A stretch of DNA of 64,000 nucleotides, from NCBI RefSeq assembly GCF_049846925.1, contig NZ_JBNCMT010000006.1, positions 124,001 through 188,000 of the forward strand, written 5' to 3'. Both the position numbers and the translations under genes were made by a program. The stretch's first letter is position 1. Each line of letters opens with the position of its first letter. This document shows, one piece after another, positions 8,610 to 17,355 of this stretch. Source of the DNA: Brevibacillus_H sp049846925. GTDB taxonomy: Bacteria; Bacillota; Bacilli; Brevibacillales; Brevibacillaceae. Under the pieces are notes generated by a model that had not been told where the DNA came from, made no database searches, and saw nothing but the letters and a program-made list of their open reading frames with translations.

Positions 8610-10034
8610 TTAGTCTTTGAACAGGAGAGACTTGCCTGAAATTCCTGGATGCGTCATTTCGTAAGGATCCAGAATCAAATCGAGCTCTTCTTCTGTCAGC
8701 ACACCTTTTTCCAAACATAAATCACGAACTGATTTTCCAGTAAGGATTGCTTCACGGGCAATTCGTGCAGCTACTTCATAGCCGAGGTGTGGATTCACTG
8801 CGGTAATAACCCCTGCACTCTTCTCCACATACTCTTTCATTCGCTCTTCGTTCGCTGTAATTCCTTCGAGGCAATATTCACGGAATGCACGGAACACATT
8901 ATTCATCATGCTGATCGATTGCAACAGGTTGAATACAAGTACAGGCTCCATTACGTTTAATTCCAGTTGTCCTGCCTCAGAGGCCAGGCAAATCGTATGG
9001 TCATTCCCGATTACCTGGAAAGCCACCTGATTCACCACTTCAGCCATCACCGGATTTACTTTGCCTGGCATGATCGACGAGCCCGGTTGTCTGGCTGGCA
9101 AATTGATTTCGCCGAGACCAACTCGAGGACCAGAAGCCATCAAGCGCAGATCATTGGCGATTTTGGACATGTTGATCATACACACTTTTAACGCTGCGGA
9201 CACTTCGGTGTAAGCATCTGTATTTTGTGTTGCGTCAACCAGATTTTCTGCCCCTTCCATCGGGAACCCAGTGATGTCAGCCAGATGTTTCACCACATTC
9301 TCAATATAAATTGGGTCTGCATTTAATCCGGTACCTACGGCAGTCGCACCCATGTTCACTTCATAGAGATGTTGACGGCATTGCTTGATCCGTTTGATAT
9401 CGCGTTCGAATACTCTTCGATAGGCTTCAAATTCCTGACCCAATCGAATGGGAACCGCATCCTGCAAGTGAGTCCTCCCCATTTTTATTATATGGTCGAA
9501 TTCCTTGGCTTTTTGCGCAAACGTTGTATGAAGTTCATCCATAGTTTTCAATAGTTTCTCAAGCATCATCAGTGTTGCAATATGAATCGCAGTTGGGAAG
9601 GCATCATTGGTTGATTGCGACATATTGACATGACTGTTTGGACTTAGCTGGAAATAATCACCCTTGGCATAACCCAGACGTTCCAATGCACGATTGGCGA
9701 GTACTTCGTTGGTATTCATATTGATCGATGTCCCTGCCCCACCTTGGATCGGGTCAACGATAAACTGATCATGAAATTGCCCATTGATAATTTCATCCGC
9801 TGCTTCGACAATCTGTTCGCCAATACGACGAACCAGTTGACCTGTCTCCATGTTCGTCAGGGCGGCTGCCTTTTTAACCATGGCCATTGCCACAATCAGT
9901 GATTCGTGTATACGAAAACCGGTTATCGGGAAATTCTCGATAGCACGCAAGGTTTGAATTCCATAATACACATCTGCTGGAACCTCTTTTTCCCCAAGAA
10001 AATCTTTTTCTATTCGATAGGATGGTGAATTCAT
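8610..10034 (-). CDS. aspA: Aspartate ammonia-lyase (aspartase)
   Basis: Converts L-aspartate to fumarate and ammonia; a cytoplasmic homotetramer by family. The 474-residue product starts MNSPSYRIEKDFLGEKEVP, and YYGIQTLRAIENFPI is typical of aspartases rather than fumarases. The superfamily signature GSSIMPGKVNP with the catalytic serine loop is intact near residue 320. It starts at ATG behind GAGGGGA, 15 bp after the stop of the dicarboxylate transporter gene, so the two form an operon: aspartate in, fumarate made, succinate or fumarate out. The Fnr-type dyad ahead of the operon fits anaerobic induction. Confidence 0.93.
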   Translation of the reverse strand: MNSPSYRIEKDFLGEKEVPADVYYGIQTLRAIENFPITGFRIHESLIVAMAMVKKAAALTNMETGQLVRRIGEQIVEAADEIINGQFHDQFIVDPIQGGAGTSINMNTNEVLANRALERLGYAKGDYFQLSPNSHVNMSQSTNDAFPTAIHIATLMMLEKLLKTMDELHTTFAQKAKEFDHIIKMGRTHLQDAVPIRLGQEFEAYRRVFERDIKRIKQCRQHLYEVNMGATAVGTGLNADPIYIENVVKHLADITGFPMEGAENLVDATQNTDAYTEVSAALKVCMINMSKIANDLRLMASGPRVGLGEINLPARQPGSSIMPGKVNPVMAEVVNQVAFQVIGNDHTICLASEAGQLELNVMEPVLVFNLLQSISMMNNVFRAFREYCLEGITANEERMKEYVEKSAGVITAVNPHLGYEVAARIAREAILTGKSVRDLCLEKGVLTEEELDLILDPYEMTHPGISGKSLLFKD

Positions 10035-10049
10035 GTTCGTTTCCCCTCT

Positions 10050-11363
10050 CTATAAGAACAATTGTACCAAGCCAAATCCAATAGCTACAGAAGCCACGGT
10101 TGCAACCATACCCGGTATCATGAAGCTGTGGTTCAGGATATACTTCCCAATCCTCGTGGTACCCGTTCTGTCAAAGTTAATGGCAGCAACAATCGTTGGA
10201 TAGTTTGGAACAAAGAAGTAACCATTTACTGCAGGGAACATCGCAATCAGAGCAGCCGGTCCCAAGCCTAGTGCCAATCCTAATGGCATCAGTGCTCGTA
10301 CTGTTGCAGCCTGACTGTACAGAAGGATAGAAAGAACGAATAAAGCAAGAGCGAATAACCAAGGAGCACTAGTCACCATATCCTTGATAGAGCCACTTAG
10401 GAATTCCATGTTTCCTTGGAAGAACGTATCACCCATCCAGGCAATCCCGAAGATACCAATGACTGCCTGTGCTCCCGCCAGGAACACGTTCCCTTTAACC
10501 ACGTCATCTACTTTTACTTTACAGAGCATGATGATTAGTGCTGCTATGGTTAGCATGACAATTTCAATGGTAGCAGGCATTCCCAATCGTTCCAGCTTGT
10601 CATCAATTGTCCAAGCAGGTCTTAATTCAGGGAAAGTACCGAATAACACAATGAGCAGAGCAGAAGCAACGAATAAGATAACAGACAGTTTGGCACCAGG
10701 TTTTATTGGCTCATGGCTAGTTGTTATCGTTTGTTCAATTGAGCTTTCTGTTAGACGTTTTTGATACTCTGGATCATCTTTTAAATCCTTGCCCATTTTA
10801 CTTGCTGCAAAGGCGGCAATAAGACAACCGAGGAAAGTTGACGGAATACATACGATCAAAATATCGATCAATTGAATATCATAACCGCCTAATAACCCAA
10901 CCATGGCAACAGTAGCTGCTGATATCGGACTTGCTGTAATTGCTTGTTGGGAAGCGATAACCGCAATTGACATCGGACGCTCTGGACGAACACCAGACTC
11001 TCTGGCAACCTCAGCAATAACTGGTAAAACAGAATAAGCTACGTGACCGGTACCCGCAAAAAGGGTAAATATGTATGTAACCAATGGACCCATGAATGTG
11101 ATGCGAGAAGGATTTTTACGCAACATTCTTTCTGCTAATCTAACAAGATAGTCCAATCCCCCAGCAGCTTGCAAGGCTCCTGCTGCTGTAATTACGGCAA
11201 CGATCATTAACATGACATCAATGGGGGCGGTCGTCGGGCGAAGGTGAAAAACAAAGGTTAAGATAGCAAGACCCACACCGCCCATTACCCCTAAACCAAT
11301 ACCTCCTATTCGGGCACCCAAATAGATACAAACCAGCACGACTAACAGTTCCAACCAGAACAT
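10050..11363 (-). CDS. Anaerobic C4-dicarboxylate exchanger (DcuA/DcuB family)
   Basis: Integral membrane antiporter of 437 residues with about ten hydrophobic spans. It shows the Dcu family order: the N-terminal hairpin MFWLELLVVLVCIYLGARIG, the MLMIVAVITAAGALQAAGG segment, FAGTGHVAYSVLPVIAEVA, and ASQQAITASPISAATVA. DcuA/B proteins exchange aspartate, fumarate or malate for succinate under oxygen limitation. It is the first gene of a two-gene operon with aspartase. The start at ATG 11363 has AAAGGGA 11 nt upstream. Whether it is DcuA-like or DcuB-like cannot be decided by eye. Confidence 0.9.
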   Translation of the reverse strand: MFWLELLVVLVCIYLGARIGGIGLGVMGGVGLAILTFVFHLRPTTAPIDVMLMIVAVITAAGALQAAGGLDYLVRLAERMLRKNPSRITFMGPLVTYIFTLFAGTGHVAYSVLPVIAEVARESGVRPERPMSIAVIASQQAITASPISAATVAMVGLLGGYDIQLIDILIVCIPSTFLGCLIAAFAASKMGKDLKDDPEYQKRLTESSIEQTITTSHEPIKPGAKLSVILFVASALLIVLFGTFPELRPAWTIDDKLERLGMPATIEIVMLTIAALIIMLCKVKVDDVVKGNVFLAGAQAVIGIFGIAWMGDTFFQGNMEFLSGSIKDMVTSAPWLFALALFVLSILLYSQAATVRALMPLGLALGLGPAALIAMFPAVNGYFFVPNYPTIVAAINFDRTGTTRIGKYILNHSFMIPGMVATVASVAIGFGLVQLFL

Positions 11364-11401
11364 ACGCTTTACATCCCTTTCTATTAAAGCTTACGTGTTC
11401 T

Positions 11402-11417
11402 TGTGAATATTTTCACA
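11402..11417. promoter_or_regulatory. Perfect Fnr-type dyad upstream of the dcu-aspA operon
   Basis: TGTGA-ATATTT-TCACA at 11402-11417 is an exact match to the Bacillus Fnr/Crp-type consensus TGTGA-N6-TCACA. It lies 38 bp from the dcu start codon. A -10-like TAATAG or TTAATA follows on the minus strand at 11381-11387. This puts the dyad close to where an activator would sit, although the predicted distance (about -35) is not exactly the usual -41.5. Confidence 0.7.
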
Positions 11418-11498
11418 TACTCTTTCAAAAATTGATAATGCTTTATTGTTATAATTATATTTCGCAAAAATATAAGTAGGTTTTCATAAATCGTACAC

Positions 11499-11591
11499 AA
11501 TGTCGATCTGTAGCACCTTTCGATTGTTATATAATACGGAGAGAATGTCCGTATGAGATAGACATTTTAGGTAAAAAGTGATGACAATGTC
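11499..11591. promoter_or_regulatory. Repeated AATGTC motifs, candidate LysR operator
   Basis: AATGTC occurs at 11499-11504, 11544-11549 and 11586-11591. The middle copy forms a dyad with GACATT at 11561-11566 (AATGTC-N11-GACATT), the typical T-N11-A shape of a LysR box. Copies two and three share AATGTCC-TAT. The spacings of 45 and 42 bp are near whole helical turns. The motifs lie between the dcu-aspA operon and the divergent LysR gene and cover the likely promoter (TATAAT 11530-11535) of the latter, which fits autoregulation. Confidence 0.55.
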
Positions 11592-11619
11592 CATATTCAC
11601 TTTATAGGAGTAAATACTT

Positions 11620-12525
11620 ATGGAACTTAGACAGCTTGAATACTTTCGAATGGTTGGTACTCTCAAAAGTTTTACCCATGCCGCAGAAAAGCTGCATATC
11701 ACTCAACCATGTATTACAAACTCGATTCATAAATTAGAGGTTGAACTGGGAGTACAGCTTCTCGATCGTACAACCAAGCAAGTGTCCCTTACTGAAAAAG
11801 GTGAACTTTTTCTCAACCGAGTCAACCATATTCTGAATGAAGTCAACGAAGCTACCATGGAAGTTCAGAATTATGACAGTCAGCATGTCTCACTGGGTCT
11901 TCCCCCTATGATCGGTGCTTACTTGTTTCCTGATATTTTTCTCAAACTCCAAAAAGTTCATCCACAGACCAAAATTCAAGTCAGGGAGAAAGGCTCCATT
12001 GCGATCCAAGCCATCCTTGAACAGGGTGATCTCGATATTGCATTTATGATTCTTCCACAGAAATCGCATTTGCTTGAACAAATTCCGCTACTATCGAAGG
12101 AAGCCGTGGTCTGCCTCCACAAACATCATCCTTTGGCAAGGCGAAAATCGCTATCGTTTGAAGTGCTTGCCGAAGAGAAATTTGTTTTGTTATCAAAGGA
12201 GTACGTCCATCACCGAATTTTTATCGAAGAATGTACTAAACGAAATCTTTCTCCAGAAGTCATCTTCCAGACAGAAAAAATTGAAACACTGAAGGCCATG
12301 ATTGAGAATGGTGCCGGAATTTCCATCCTTATGGACACGATCGTGAACGATTCACCGGACATTGTTAAGATACCTTTGAAAAACCCCATCCAGTTATCGA
12401 TAGGACTTGCCTGGAGAAAAGATAAATCGTTATCCAACAGTTGCCTGGAAATGATTCAATTCTTCAAAGATTACTTCAGCGAATTACAAAGCGTATCAAA
12501 TAAAAGAGGCTGTGGACCATCTTAG
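11620..12525 (+). CDS. LysR-family transcriptional regulator
   Basis: A 301-residue LysR-type regulator. The winged helix-turn-helix is in residues 1-60 (MELRQLEYFRMVGTLKSFTH, then AAEKLHITQPCITNSIHKLE). A substrate-binding-like effector domain follows from about 90 to 290. It is divergent from the dcu-aspA operon across a 256-bp region holding an Fnr-type dyad and repeated AATGTC motifs. The usual LysR logic makes it the likely activator of that operon, with a dicarboxylate or amino-acid effector (inference). It ends inside a terminator hairpin. Confidence 0.88.
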   Translation: MELRQLEYFRMVGTLKSFTHAAEKLHITQPCITNSIHKLEVELGVQLLDRTTKQVSLTEKGELFLNRVNHILNEVNEATMEVQNYDSQHVSLGLPPMIGAYLFPDIFLKLQKVHPQTKIQVREKGSIAIQAILEQGDLDIAFMILPQKSHLLEQIPLLSKEAVVCLHKHHPLARRKSLSFEVLAEEKFVLLSKEYVHHRIFIEECTKRNLSPEVIFQTEKIETLKAMIENGAGISILMDTIVNDSPDIVKIPLKNPIQLSIGLAWRKDKSLSNSCLEMIQFFKDYFSELQSVSNKRGCGPS

Positions 12526-12543
12526 GGTCTACAGCCTTTAAAA
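12507..12543. terminator. Bidirectional terminator between LysR gene and DUF3907 gene
   Basis: AGGCTGTGGACC (12507-12518) pairs with GGGTCTACAGCCT (12525-12537) with one mismatch. T-rich ends are present in both directions. The left arm lies within the last codons of the LysR gene. Confidence 0.75.
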
Positions 12544-12561
12544 ATGAATAATGCAATTTAC

Positions 12562-13068
12562 TTATGCTTGTGCTGATTGCATGCGTTTTTTTGTAATGTA
12601 GTCTGTTTCGTAGTACTGGAGGTCATCACGCATTGTCTCAAAAATCTTGGAAAGAGACAATGTGAGGTTTCGCAATTCAGGTGTCACCAGCTTGCGGAAG
12701 ATAATCGCATCCTGCCCTGTGTAGGAATAGCGTCCATCTTCATCGTAAACTTCACCTTTTGGATAGTAGAAGTTGTTGACGCAGGTATGGTAAACCAAAT
12801 ACAACACTTCTTCCGCAAATTCTTCATTAAAACGAGCTCTGCGGAGGCATACACCCAATTTCTCAAATGCGTTCTCTGAATAGACCAGAAGATGACGCAA
12901 ATCAGACAAGTAATTGCGATAGTATAGTTCGTACTCCTCAGGATCACCACTTTGGGCAACTAGTCCCGCTAATGTTACTTGATTGAGGAACTTCTCCAGT
13001 TCCATGCTTACTTTTTTCAAGCGGGTGTACGTATCATCACATAACTGCTTTAAGTGCGTTCCAGGCAT
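12562..13068 (-). CDS. DUF3907 family protein (YpuI-like)
   Basis: A 168-residue soluble protein resembling B. subtilis YpuI (DUF3907). Shared features recalled from that family are the helical N-terminus, the FYYPKGE segment, the YTGQDAI motif near residue 120 and the DLQYYETDY end. The function of the family is unknown. It starts at ATG behind GAGGAGGT and stands alone between two convergent or unrelated units. No signal peptide or membrane span is seen. The family assignment is from memory of the motif pattern. Confidence 0.72.
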   Translation of the reverse strand: MPGTHLKQLCDDTYTRLKKVSMELEKFLNQVTLAGLVAQSGDPEEYELYYRNYLSDLRHLLVYSENAFEKLGVCLRRARFNEEFAEEVLYLVYHTCVNNFYYPKGEVYDEDGRYSYTGQDAIIFRKLVTPELRNLTLSLSKIFETMRDDLQYYETDYITKKRMQSAQA

Positions 13069-13168
13069 GAGTACCTCCTCGGACTAACCATATGATAAGT
13101 TCTTTTTTCATATTGTAAAAAAACCCGACTGGAGATACAAGAGATTTCTTTTTCAGTTTTCGAATTCT

Positions 13169-14389
13169 TTAATCAGTTTCGATGATTGGCTCAGAAATCG
13201 TAATAGGTGAAGCTGATTCTGCACGATTACGTGATCGATAAACGACATACAGTACGTAAGATGCCGTCAGTGAAATCATTCCCATAAAGCCAAGCACCGT
13301 TACATCGTGAAGGATAAACTCGAGCCCATGCCCTTTGGATAAAATCTCGCGAACCCCGTGAAGCAAATAGGTAAGCGGTAAGGCTTCGCCAATCATTTTG
13401 ATAAGTGGTGGCATGGAATAAAGCGGCCATGTATATCCCGAGAGCATGAATGACGGGAGTGCGATCAGCATGGCAATCTGTGTCGCTTGCAGTTGGTCTG
13501 TGGCAAAAAACGAGATAGCAAATCCTACCAGCAAGATGACGACATTAAACACAAACCCGAGTAAGATCAGCAAGCCTGGGTTTCCATAGTACGGAATGCC
13601 AAAGCCTTTGAGCAGAATCGCAAAAGTAAGCACCAGATTAAACATCGCAAGGATCAGGTAAGGCGTCATTTTCCCGATTAGCAGTTTACCAAAGGAATAC
13701 CTGCGCATGGTCTCTCCCCACGTCCCGGCTTCTTTCTCCACTGCGACTGAGATGGCAACTGCCAGAAACAGCATCTGTTGTAGAACCGTTCCACCCAATC
13801 CAAACACCATGAACGACATATAGCTAAATGTTGGATTGTATAACACACGGTAGCGGTAGTCAATACCAGTGAAGAGCTCTTTCCCTTCCTCTCCCCATTG
13901 GCCTTTTGCTTCCAGCTTCTTCAAGGTTACCCCTGCTGAAACGGACTTGACCACTGTGTTGGCTGCACGTACAACCGTGTTGGAAATCATCATGTTACTG
14001 CCATCGATGACAACCATTACTTCCGCTTCACTGCCTTTTTTCAGATTGGCAGCTAGATCAGACGGAATGATGACGGCTGCTACCGCTTCTTCATGCTCGA
14101 TCAAATCCATCGCTTCGGCTTCGCTGCCTACTACAGAAGTTACGGAAAAGGACTGATCCTGATCAAAGGCACGGAGTAATTCCTGGCTCAATTCAGACTG
14201 ATCTGCATTTACAATCACAGTTGGTAGTTCTTGAACCTTTTTTTCACTGTAAAGGAATCCGAACAGAATAAAGTAAATCAACGGTACAGCGAACATTATC
14301 AGCTTGATCGTCTTGTTTTGGAAGATCGTTTGCCATTCTTTAAGAAAAAGCTGGGTAACGGTTGCACGCTCATCATTCACCGGTTCCAT
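13169..14389 (-). CDS. ABC-2 type transporter permease
   Basis: A 406-residue membrane protein with one N-terminal span (about 30-48), an extracellular domain of about 130 residues and five or more C-terminal spans. This is the YhhJ/YbhS shape of drug or lipid exporters (ABC2_membrane_3). SGYTWPLYSMP near 335 and LPLTYLLHGVREIL near 350 are typical of the family. It overlaps the upstream membrane-fusion gene by 17 bp and is the last gene of the operon. No ATPase gene lies in the operon, so an ATPase encoded elsewhere must supply energy, or the system is incomplete. Confidence 0.85.
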   Translation of the reverse strand: MEPVNDERATVTQLFLKEWQTIFQNKTIKLIMFAVPLIYFILFGFLYSEKKVQELPTVIVNADQSELSQELLRAFDQDQSFSVTSVVGSEAEAMDLIEHEEAVAAVIIPSDLAANLKKGSEAEVMVVIDGSNMMISNTVVRAANTVVKSVSAGVTLKKLEAKGQWGEEGKELFTGIDYRYRVLYNPTFSYMSFMVFGLGGTVLQQMLFLAVAISVAVEKEAGTWGETMRRYSFGKLLIGKMTPYLILAMFNLVLTFAILLKGFGIPYYGNPGLLILLGFVFNVVILLVGFAISFFATDQLQATQIAMLIALPSFMLSGYTWPLYSMPPLIKMIGEALPLTYLLHGVREILSKGHGLEFILHDVTVLGFMGMISLTASYVLYVVYRSRNRAESASPITISEPIIETD

Positions 14390-15572
14390 CTCCTTTGATG
14401 CTCCACTCTACGCTAAGCCCCGGACGAATATCTTCTCCCTCTACTTCAACCTTTACCTGGAAGGAACGAATATCCCGATCACCGAGTTCCTGTGTCGCCT
14501 TTTTCACCGCAAAATCGGCTGCAGGTGCAATAGTAACAATCGTTCCATCGATTTCTTTGTTTAAAGCAGGCACAAATAATTTATGACGCTGTCCAACTTG
14601 CAATTTACCGAGCTTGTTTTCATCCACATAAAACTTCACAAATTGCTCATCCTGCATTTGAATGGTTACAACCGTAAATCCTTGTGAAACCAGTTCCCCT
14701 TTTTGCACATTGACCGACTTCACGATCCCTGAAACCGGAGAAGTCAGTTTGGCATTGTTCAGATAAGCATTAACCTCATCGAGAGACCCTTTTGCTTGCT
14801 GTGCCCCTGCCTCAGCGGATTTCACATCCATCTGCTTGACACCCAACTGTCCTTTGGCTGCAACTGCCTGTTTGTAGGCAGCTTGTGCCTGTTCCCATTG
14901 TGCTTTGGTCGCATCGAGCTGTTCTTTGCGAGCGCCGCTTTTTGCCATTTTCAACTGTTCATCGGAGGCAGACAGTTCCGCAACGGCTTTCTCATACTGT
15001 GCTTCGGCTTCCTCTACTTTCACTTTCGGAACGGCACCTTCCTGGAACAATTGATTCATTCGTTGCAGGTTGGTACTCGCAATATCTTTCGCTATTTTGG
15101 TCGCCTGAAGCTTTGCTTCGAGTTGGATGATCTCTTCTGGGCGAGCGCCATTTTTGTTTGCTTCATATTGTGCTTTCGCCGCATTTGCCGCAGCCTCTGC
15201 CTGAGCAACTTGCGCTAAATTGGTATCATCGGTGACGACGACTCCTCGTTTTGCCTGTTCCCATTTTGCCAAAGCAAGCTGGTAAGCCGCCTCTGCCTGT
15301 TCACGCTTTGCTACGAGTTCTTCACTAGAAAGGCTCGCAACAAGCTGGTTCGCAGTGACCGTATCGCCTTCCTTTACCAAAATATTTTCAATGGAGCCGC
15401 CCATTTTAAATGCCAGATCAACCTCGGTTCCTTCCACTACGCTAACCATGGCTTTTCCCGTGTCACCAGCAAACCCTTTGCCACCCGGCAACAGCAAGTA
15501 CGTTCCGATCAAGCTCGTGCAAACCACAAATCCAATTACTCCTGCCCATGATTTCGCATGTATTTTCCCCAT
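14373..15572 (-). CDS. HlyD/EmrA-type membrane fusion (adaptor) protein
   Basis: Efflux adaptor of 399 residues. It has one N-terminal anchor (about 8-28, AGVIGFVVCTSLIGTYLLLP), split biotinyl-lipoyl halves (EGDTVTANQLVASLSSEELV and TSPVSGIVKSVNVQKGELV), a long Ala/Glu/Lys-rich coiled-coil hairpin between about 85 and 270, and a C-terminal beta-barrel. The frame extends upstream to 15635, but ATG 15572 has GGGGGA about 10 nt before it and begins the anchor, so it is the likely start. It is the second gene of the TetR-adaptor-permease operon and probably links the permease to the cell wall side. Confidence 0.85.
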   Translation of the reverse strand: MGKIHAKSWAGVIGFVVCTSLIGTYLLLPGGKGFAGDTGKAMVSVVEGTEVDLAFKMGGSIENILVKEGDTVTANQLVASLSSEELVAKREQAEAAYQLALAKWEQAKRGVVVTDDTNLAQVAQAEAAANAAKAQYEANKNGARPEEIIQLEAKLQATKIAKDIASTNLQRMNQLFQEGAVPKVKVEEAEAQYEKAVAELSASDEQLKMAKSGARKEQLDATKAQWEQAQAAYKQAVAAKGQLGVKQMDVKSAEAGAQQAKGSLDEVNAYLNNAKLTSPVSGIVKSVNVQKGELVSQGFTVVTIQMQDEQFVKFYVDENKLGKLQVGQRHKLFVPALNKEIDGTIVTIAPAADFAVKKATQELGDRDIRSFQVKVEVEGEDIRPGLSVEWSIKGDGTGE

Positions 15573-15589
15573 CTTCTGTCTTCCCCCGT

Positions 15590-16186
15590 TTACTCTTTTG
15601 TTGTTCGATTGTTTGGTTGCAAGGCGCTTTTGCATAACGTTAACAAGGTGTGTCTCGATTGCGCTGACTGCAATTCCTCGCCTCGGTACAGCTTTCTCAG
15701 AGCTGTGAAGCCAATCATCCCGAATACCGCAGAAACCAGTGTGGTCACATCAAGGGACGGATCGACACACCCCTCGTTTTTCAGTTCAGTGACGAATTGT
15801 TCCATGGCAGCAAAGTACTTCGCGAGAAACTGGCGGATTAACTCACTGCGATTCAACTCACCAGCAGAAAAGCTAACCATCAGCAATGCAAATTCCCTGT
15901 TCTCCACGAAAAATTGAAGATGCTCATCCAATACGCAAATCATACGTTCTTCAATACTTTTGTCCGTATTTTTCATCGCACGCGTTACGGAATCGATCAG
16001 CATCTCCACGCCTTTTTGGTTGACGTACAAAAACAACTCTTCTTTGGTCTTGAAGTGGTAATAGAGTGTTCCCTTCGCAACCTGAGCATAATCAGCAATT
16101 GTCTCCATTGTCGTATCGTTGTACCCGTGGAGAGCAAATGCCTGCAATGCTCCATTGGTAATCTGTTCTTTTTTGGAGAGAACCAT
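15590..16186 (-). CDS. TetR-family repressor of the efflux operon
   Basis: A 198-residue regulator. Residues 5-50 form the TetR helix-turn-helix (DTTMETIADYAQVAKGTLYY, then HFKTKEELF). A helical ligand-binding domain follows. It is the first gene of the operon with the adaptor and permease genes. A near-perfect 22-bp palindrome 30 bp before the start is its probable operator, which means autorepression and substrate-induced efflux. ATG 16186 is preferred over TTG 16201, which lacks a ribosome site. Confidence 0.85.
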   Translation of the reverse strand: MVLSKKEQITNGALQAFALHGYNDTTMETIADYAQVAKGTLYYHFKTKEELFLYVNQKGVEMLIDSVTRAMKNTDKSIEERMICVLDEHLQFFVENREFALLMVSFSAGELNRSELIRQFLAKYFAAMEQFVTELKNEGCVDPSLDVTTLVSAVFGMIGFTALRKLYRGEELQSAQSRHTLLTLCKSALQPNNRTTKE

Positions 16187-16215
16187 GTATCCCACATCCA
16201 ATAGAAGGTATTTTT

Positions 16216-16237
16216 TTAGACTGACCAGTCAGTCTAA
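16216..16237. promoter_or_regulatory. TetR-type operator palindrome
   Basis: TTAGACTGAC-CA-GTCAGTCTAA: two perfect 10-bp arms around a 2-bp centre. It holds the GACTGAC/GTCAGTC core typical of TetR/QacR-type drug-efflux repressors. It lies just upstream of the tetR gene. Confidence 0.8.
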
Positions 16238-16278
16238 TGATAAGTTTACTTATTTTGCCTCATTTCGTCAATAGGTGA

Positions 16279-16314
16279 AAAGAAAAAACTCCACTCGCCA
16301 CAATAGGACGAGTG
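16279..16314 (-). terminator. Terminator after the first siderophore permease operon
   Basis: On the minus strand CACTCG (16309-16314) pairs with CGAGTG (16292-16297), extended by weaker pairs, followed by GAGTTTTTTCTTTTC. It lies downstream of the permease gene ending at 16369. Confidence 0.7.
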
Positions 16315-16368
16315 AAGCTGCAACGATTGCTGTTTGCCAACCTTTATCAGTTTGCCAACCATTATCAG

Positions 16369-17355
16369 TTAGCCCACTCTCTTTCTTTCCTTCGATAAGA
16401 GATACAGAAAATAAGGTGCTCCCAATATCGAGGTAGCTATTCCTGCAGGTATCTCCAGTGGAGGGATTACCCCTCTTGATAAAGTATCAGCAAGTAAAAC
16501 CAAAAACGCTCCAAGCAAAGCTGACACAGGCAAGACTTTTCGATACGATGCTCCAACCAATTGTCTGGCAAGATGAGGACATAAGAGACCCACAAATCCA
16601 ATCGAGCCGATAACCGCGACACAACCCGCTGCCAAAGCAACTGAGACAGCTAATAAAATCATTCTCAATCGTATTACGTTTGCTCCCAATCCTCTCGCCA
16701 CATCATCGCCTAGACTTAAAATATCTACTTTCTTGGCGAGAAGAAACGTAATAGGCAGGAAAATCAACAACCAGGGCAGGACAGCAATTACCTCTTTCCA
16801 TCCCCTTCCCCATAAGCTGCCTGTTAACCAGATCAGAGCAGAATTCACATCGATTGGATTTTTTACCATGAGATATTGGATTCCTGCCTGACAAATGACG
16901 CCCAAAGCAATTCCCACGAGTGCAAGTGTGGACGGGGAAACATCCCTTCGATACACAAAGAAAAACAGAACAGCAGCAACAACCATTGCACCTGCAAATG
17001 CTGCGAGAGGCAAAACCACAGCAGGAGCTTTCGGGAAGATAAACAGGACAATGGCAGCGGCTAATCCGGCACCTTTCGTGATACCGATGACATCAGGTGA
17101 TGCCAGAGGGTTACGGATAATCCCTTGCAGAACCGCTCCTGATACTGCTAATCCGGCACCTGTGAGAATGGCTAATACAATCCGAGGAAGCCGATACTCT
17201 TTGATGATAAAAATCTGGTTCGAAGTGCCTGTTCCGGTTAGTGCATCGATAACCTTAGCCGGTGAGATCGTAACTGCTCCTGTTCCAATACTCACGATGG
17301 AGGTCAGACCAAGCAGAACCAGTAATAACAGCAGGCAATATCTGAAATTGATCAT
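16369..17355 (-). CDS. Siderophore ABC transporter permease (FecCD family), set 1
   Basis: Inner-membrane permease of 328 residues with 8-10 hydrophobic spans. Family landmarks are EYRLPRIVLAILTGAGLAVS near 52-71, GAVLQGIIRNPLASPDVIG near 73-91 and GFVGLLCPHLARQLVG near 235. It forms the channel half for import of an iron-chelate, together with the permease encoded just upstream (4-bp ATGA overlap). The binding lipoprotein is the first gene of the operon. No ATPase gene is present in this set. Confidence 0.9.
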   Translation of the reverse strand: MINFRYCLLLLLVLLGLTSIVSIGTGAVTISPAKVIDALTGTGTSNQIFIIKEYRLPRIVLAILTGAGLAVSGAVLQGIIRNPLASPDVIGITKGAGLAAAIVLFIFPKAPAVVLPLAAFAGAMVVAAVLFFFVYRRDVSPSTLALVGIALGVICQAGIQYLMVKNPIDVNSALIWLTGSLWGRGWKEVIAVLPWLLIFLPITFLLAKKVDILSLGDDVARGLGANVIRLRMILLAVSVALAAGCVAVIGSIGFVGLLCPHLARQLVGASYRKVLPVSALLGAFLVLLADTLSRGVIPPLEIPAGIATSILGAPYFLYLLSKERKRVG

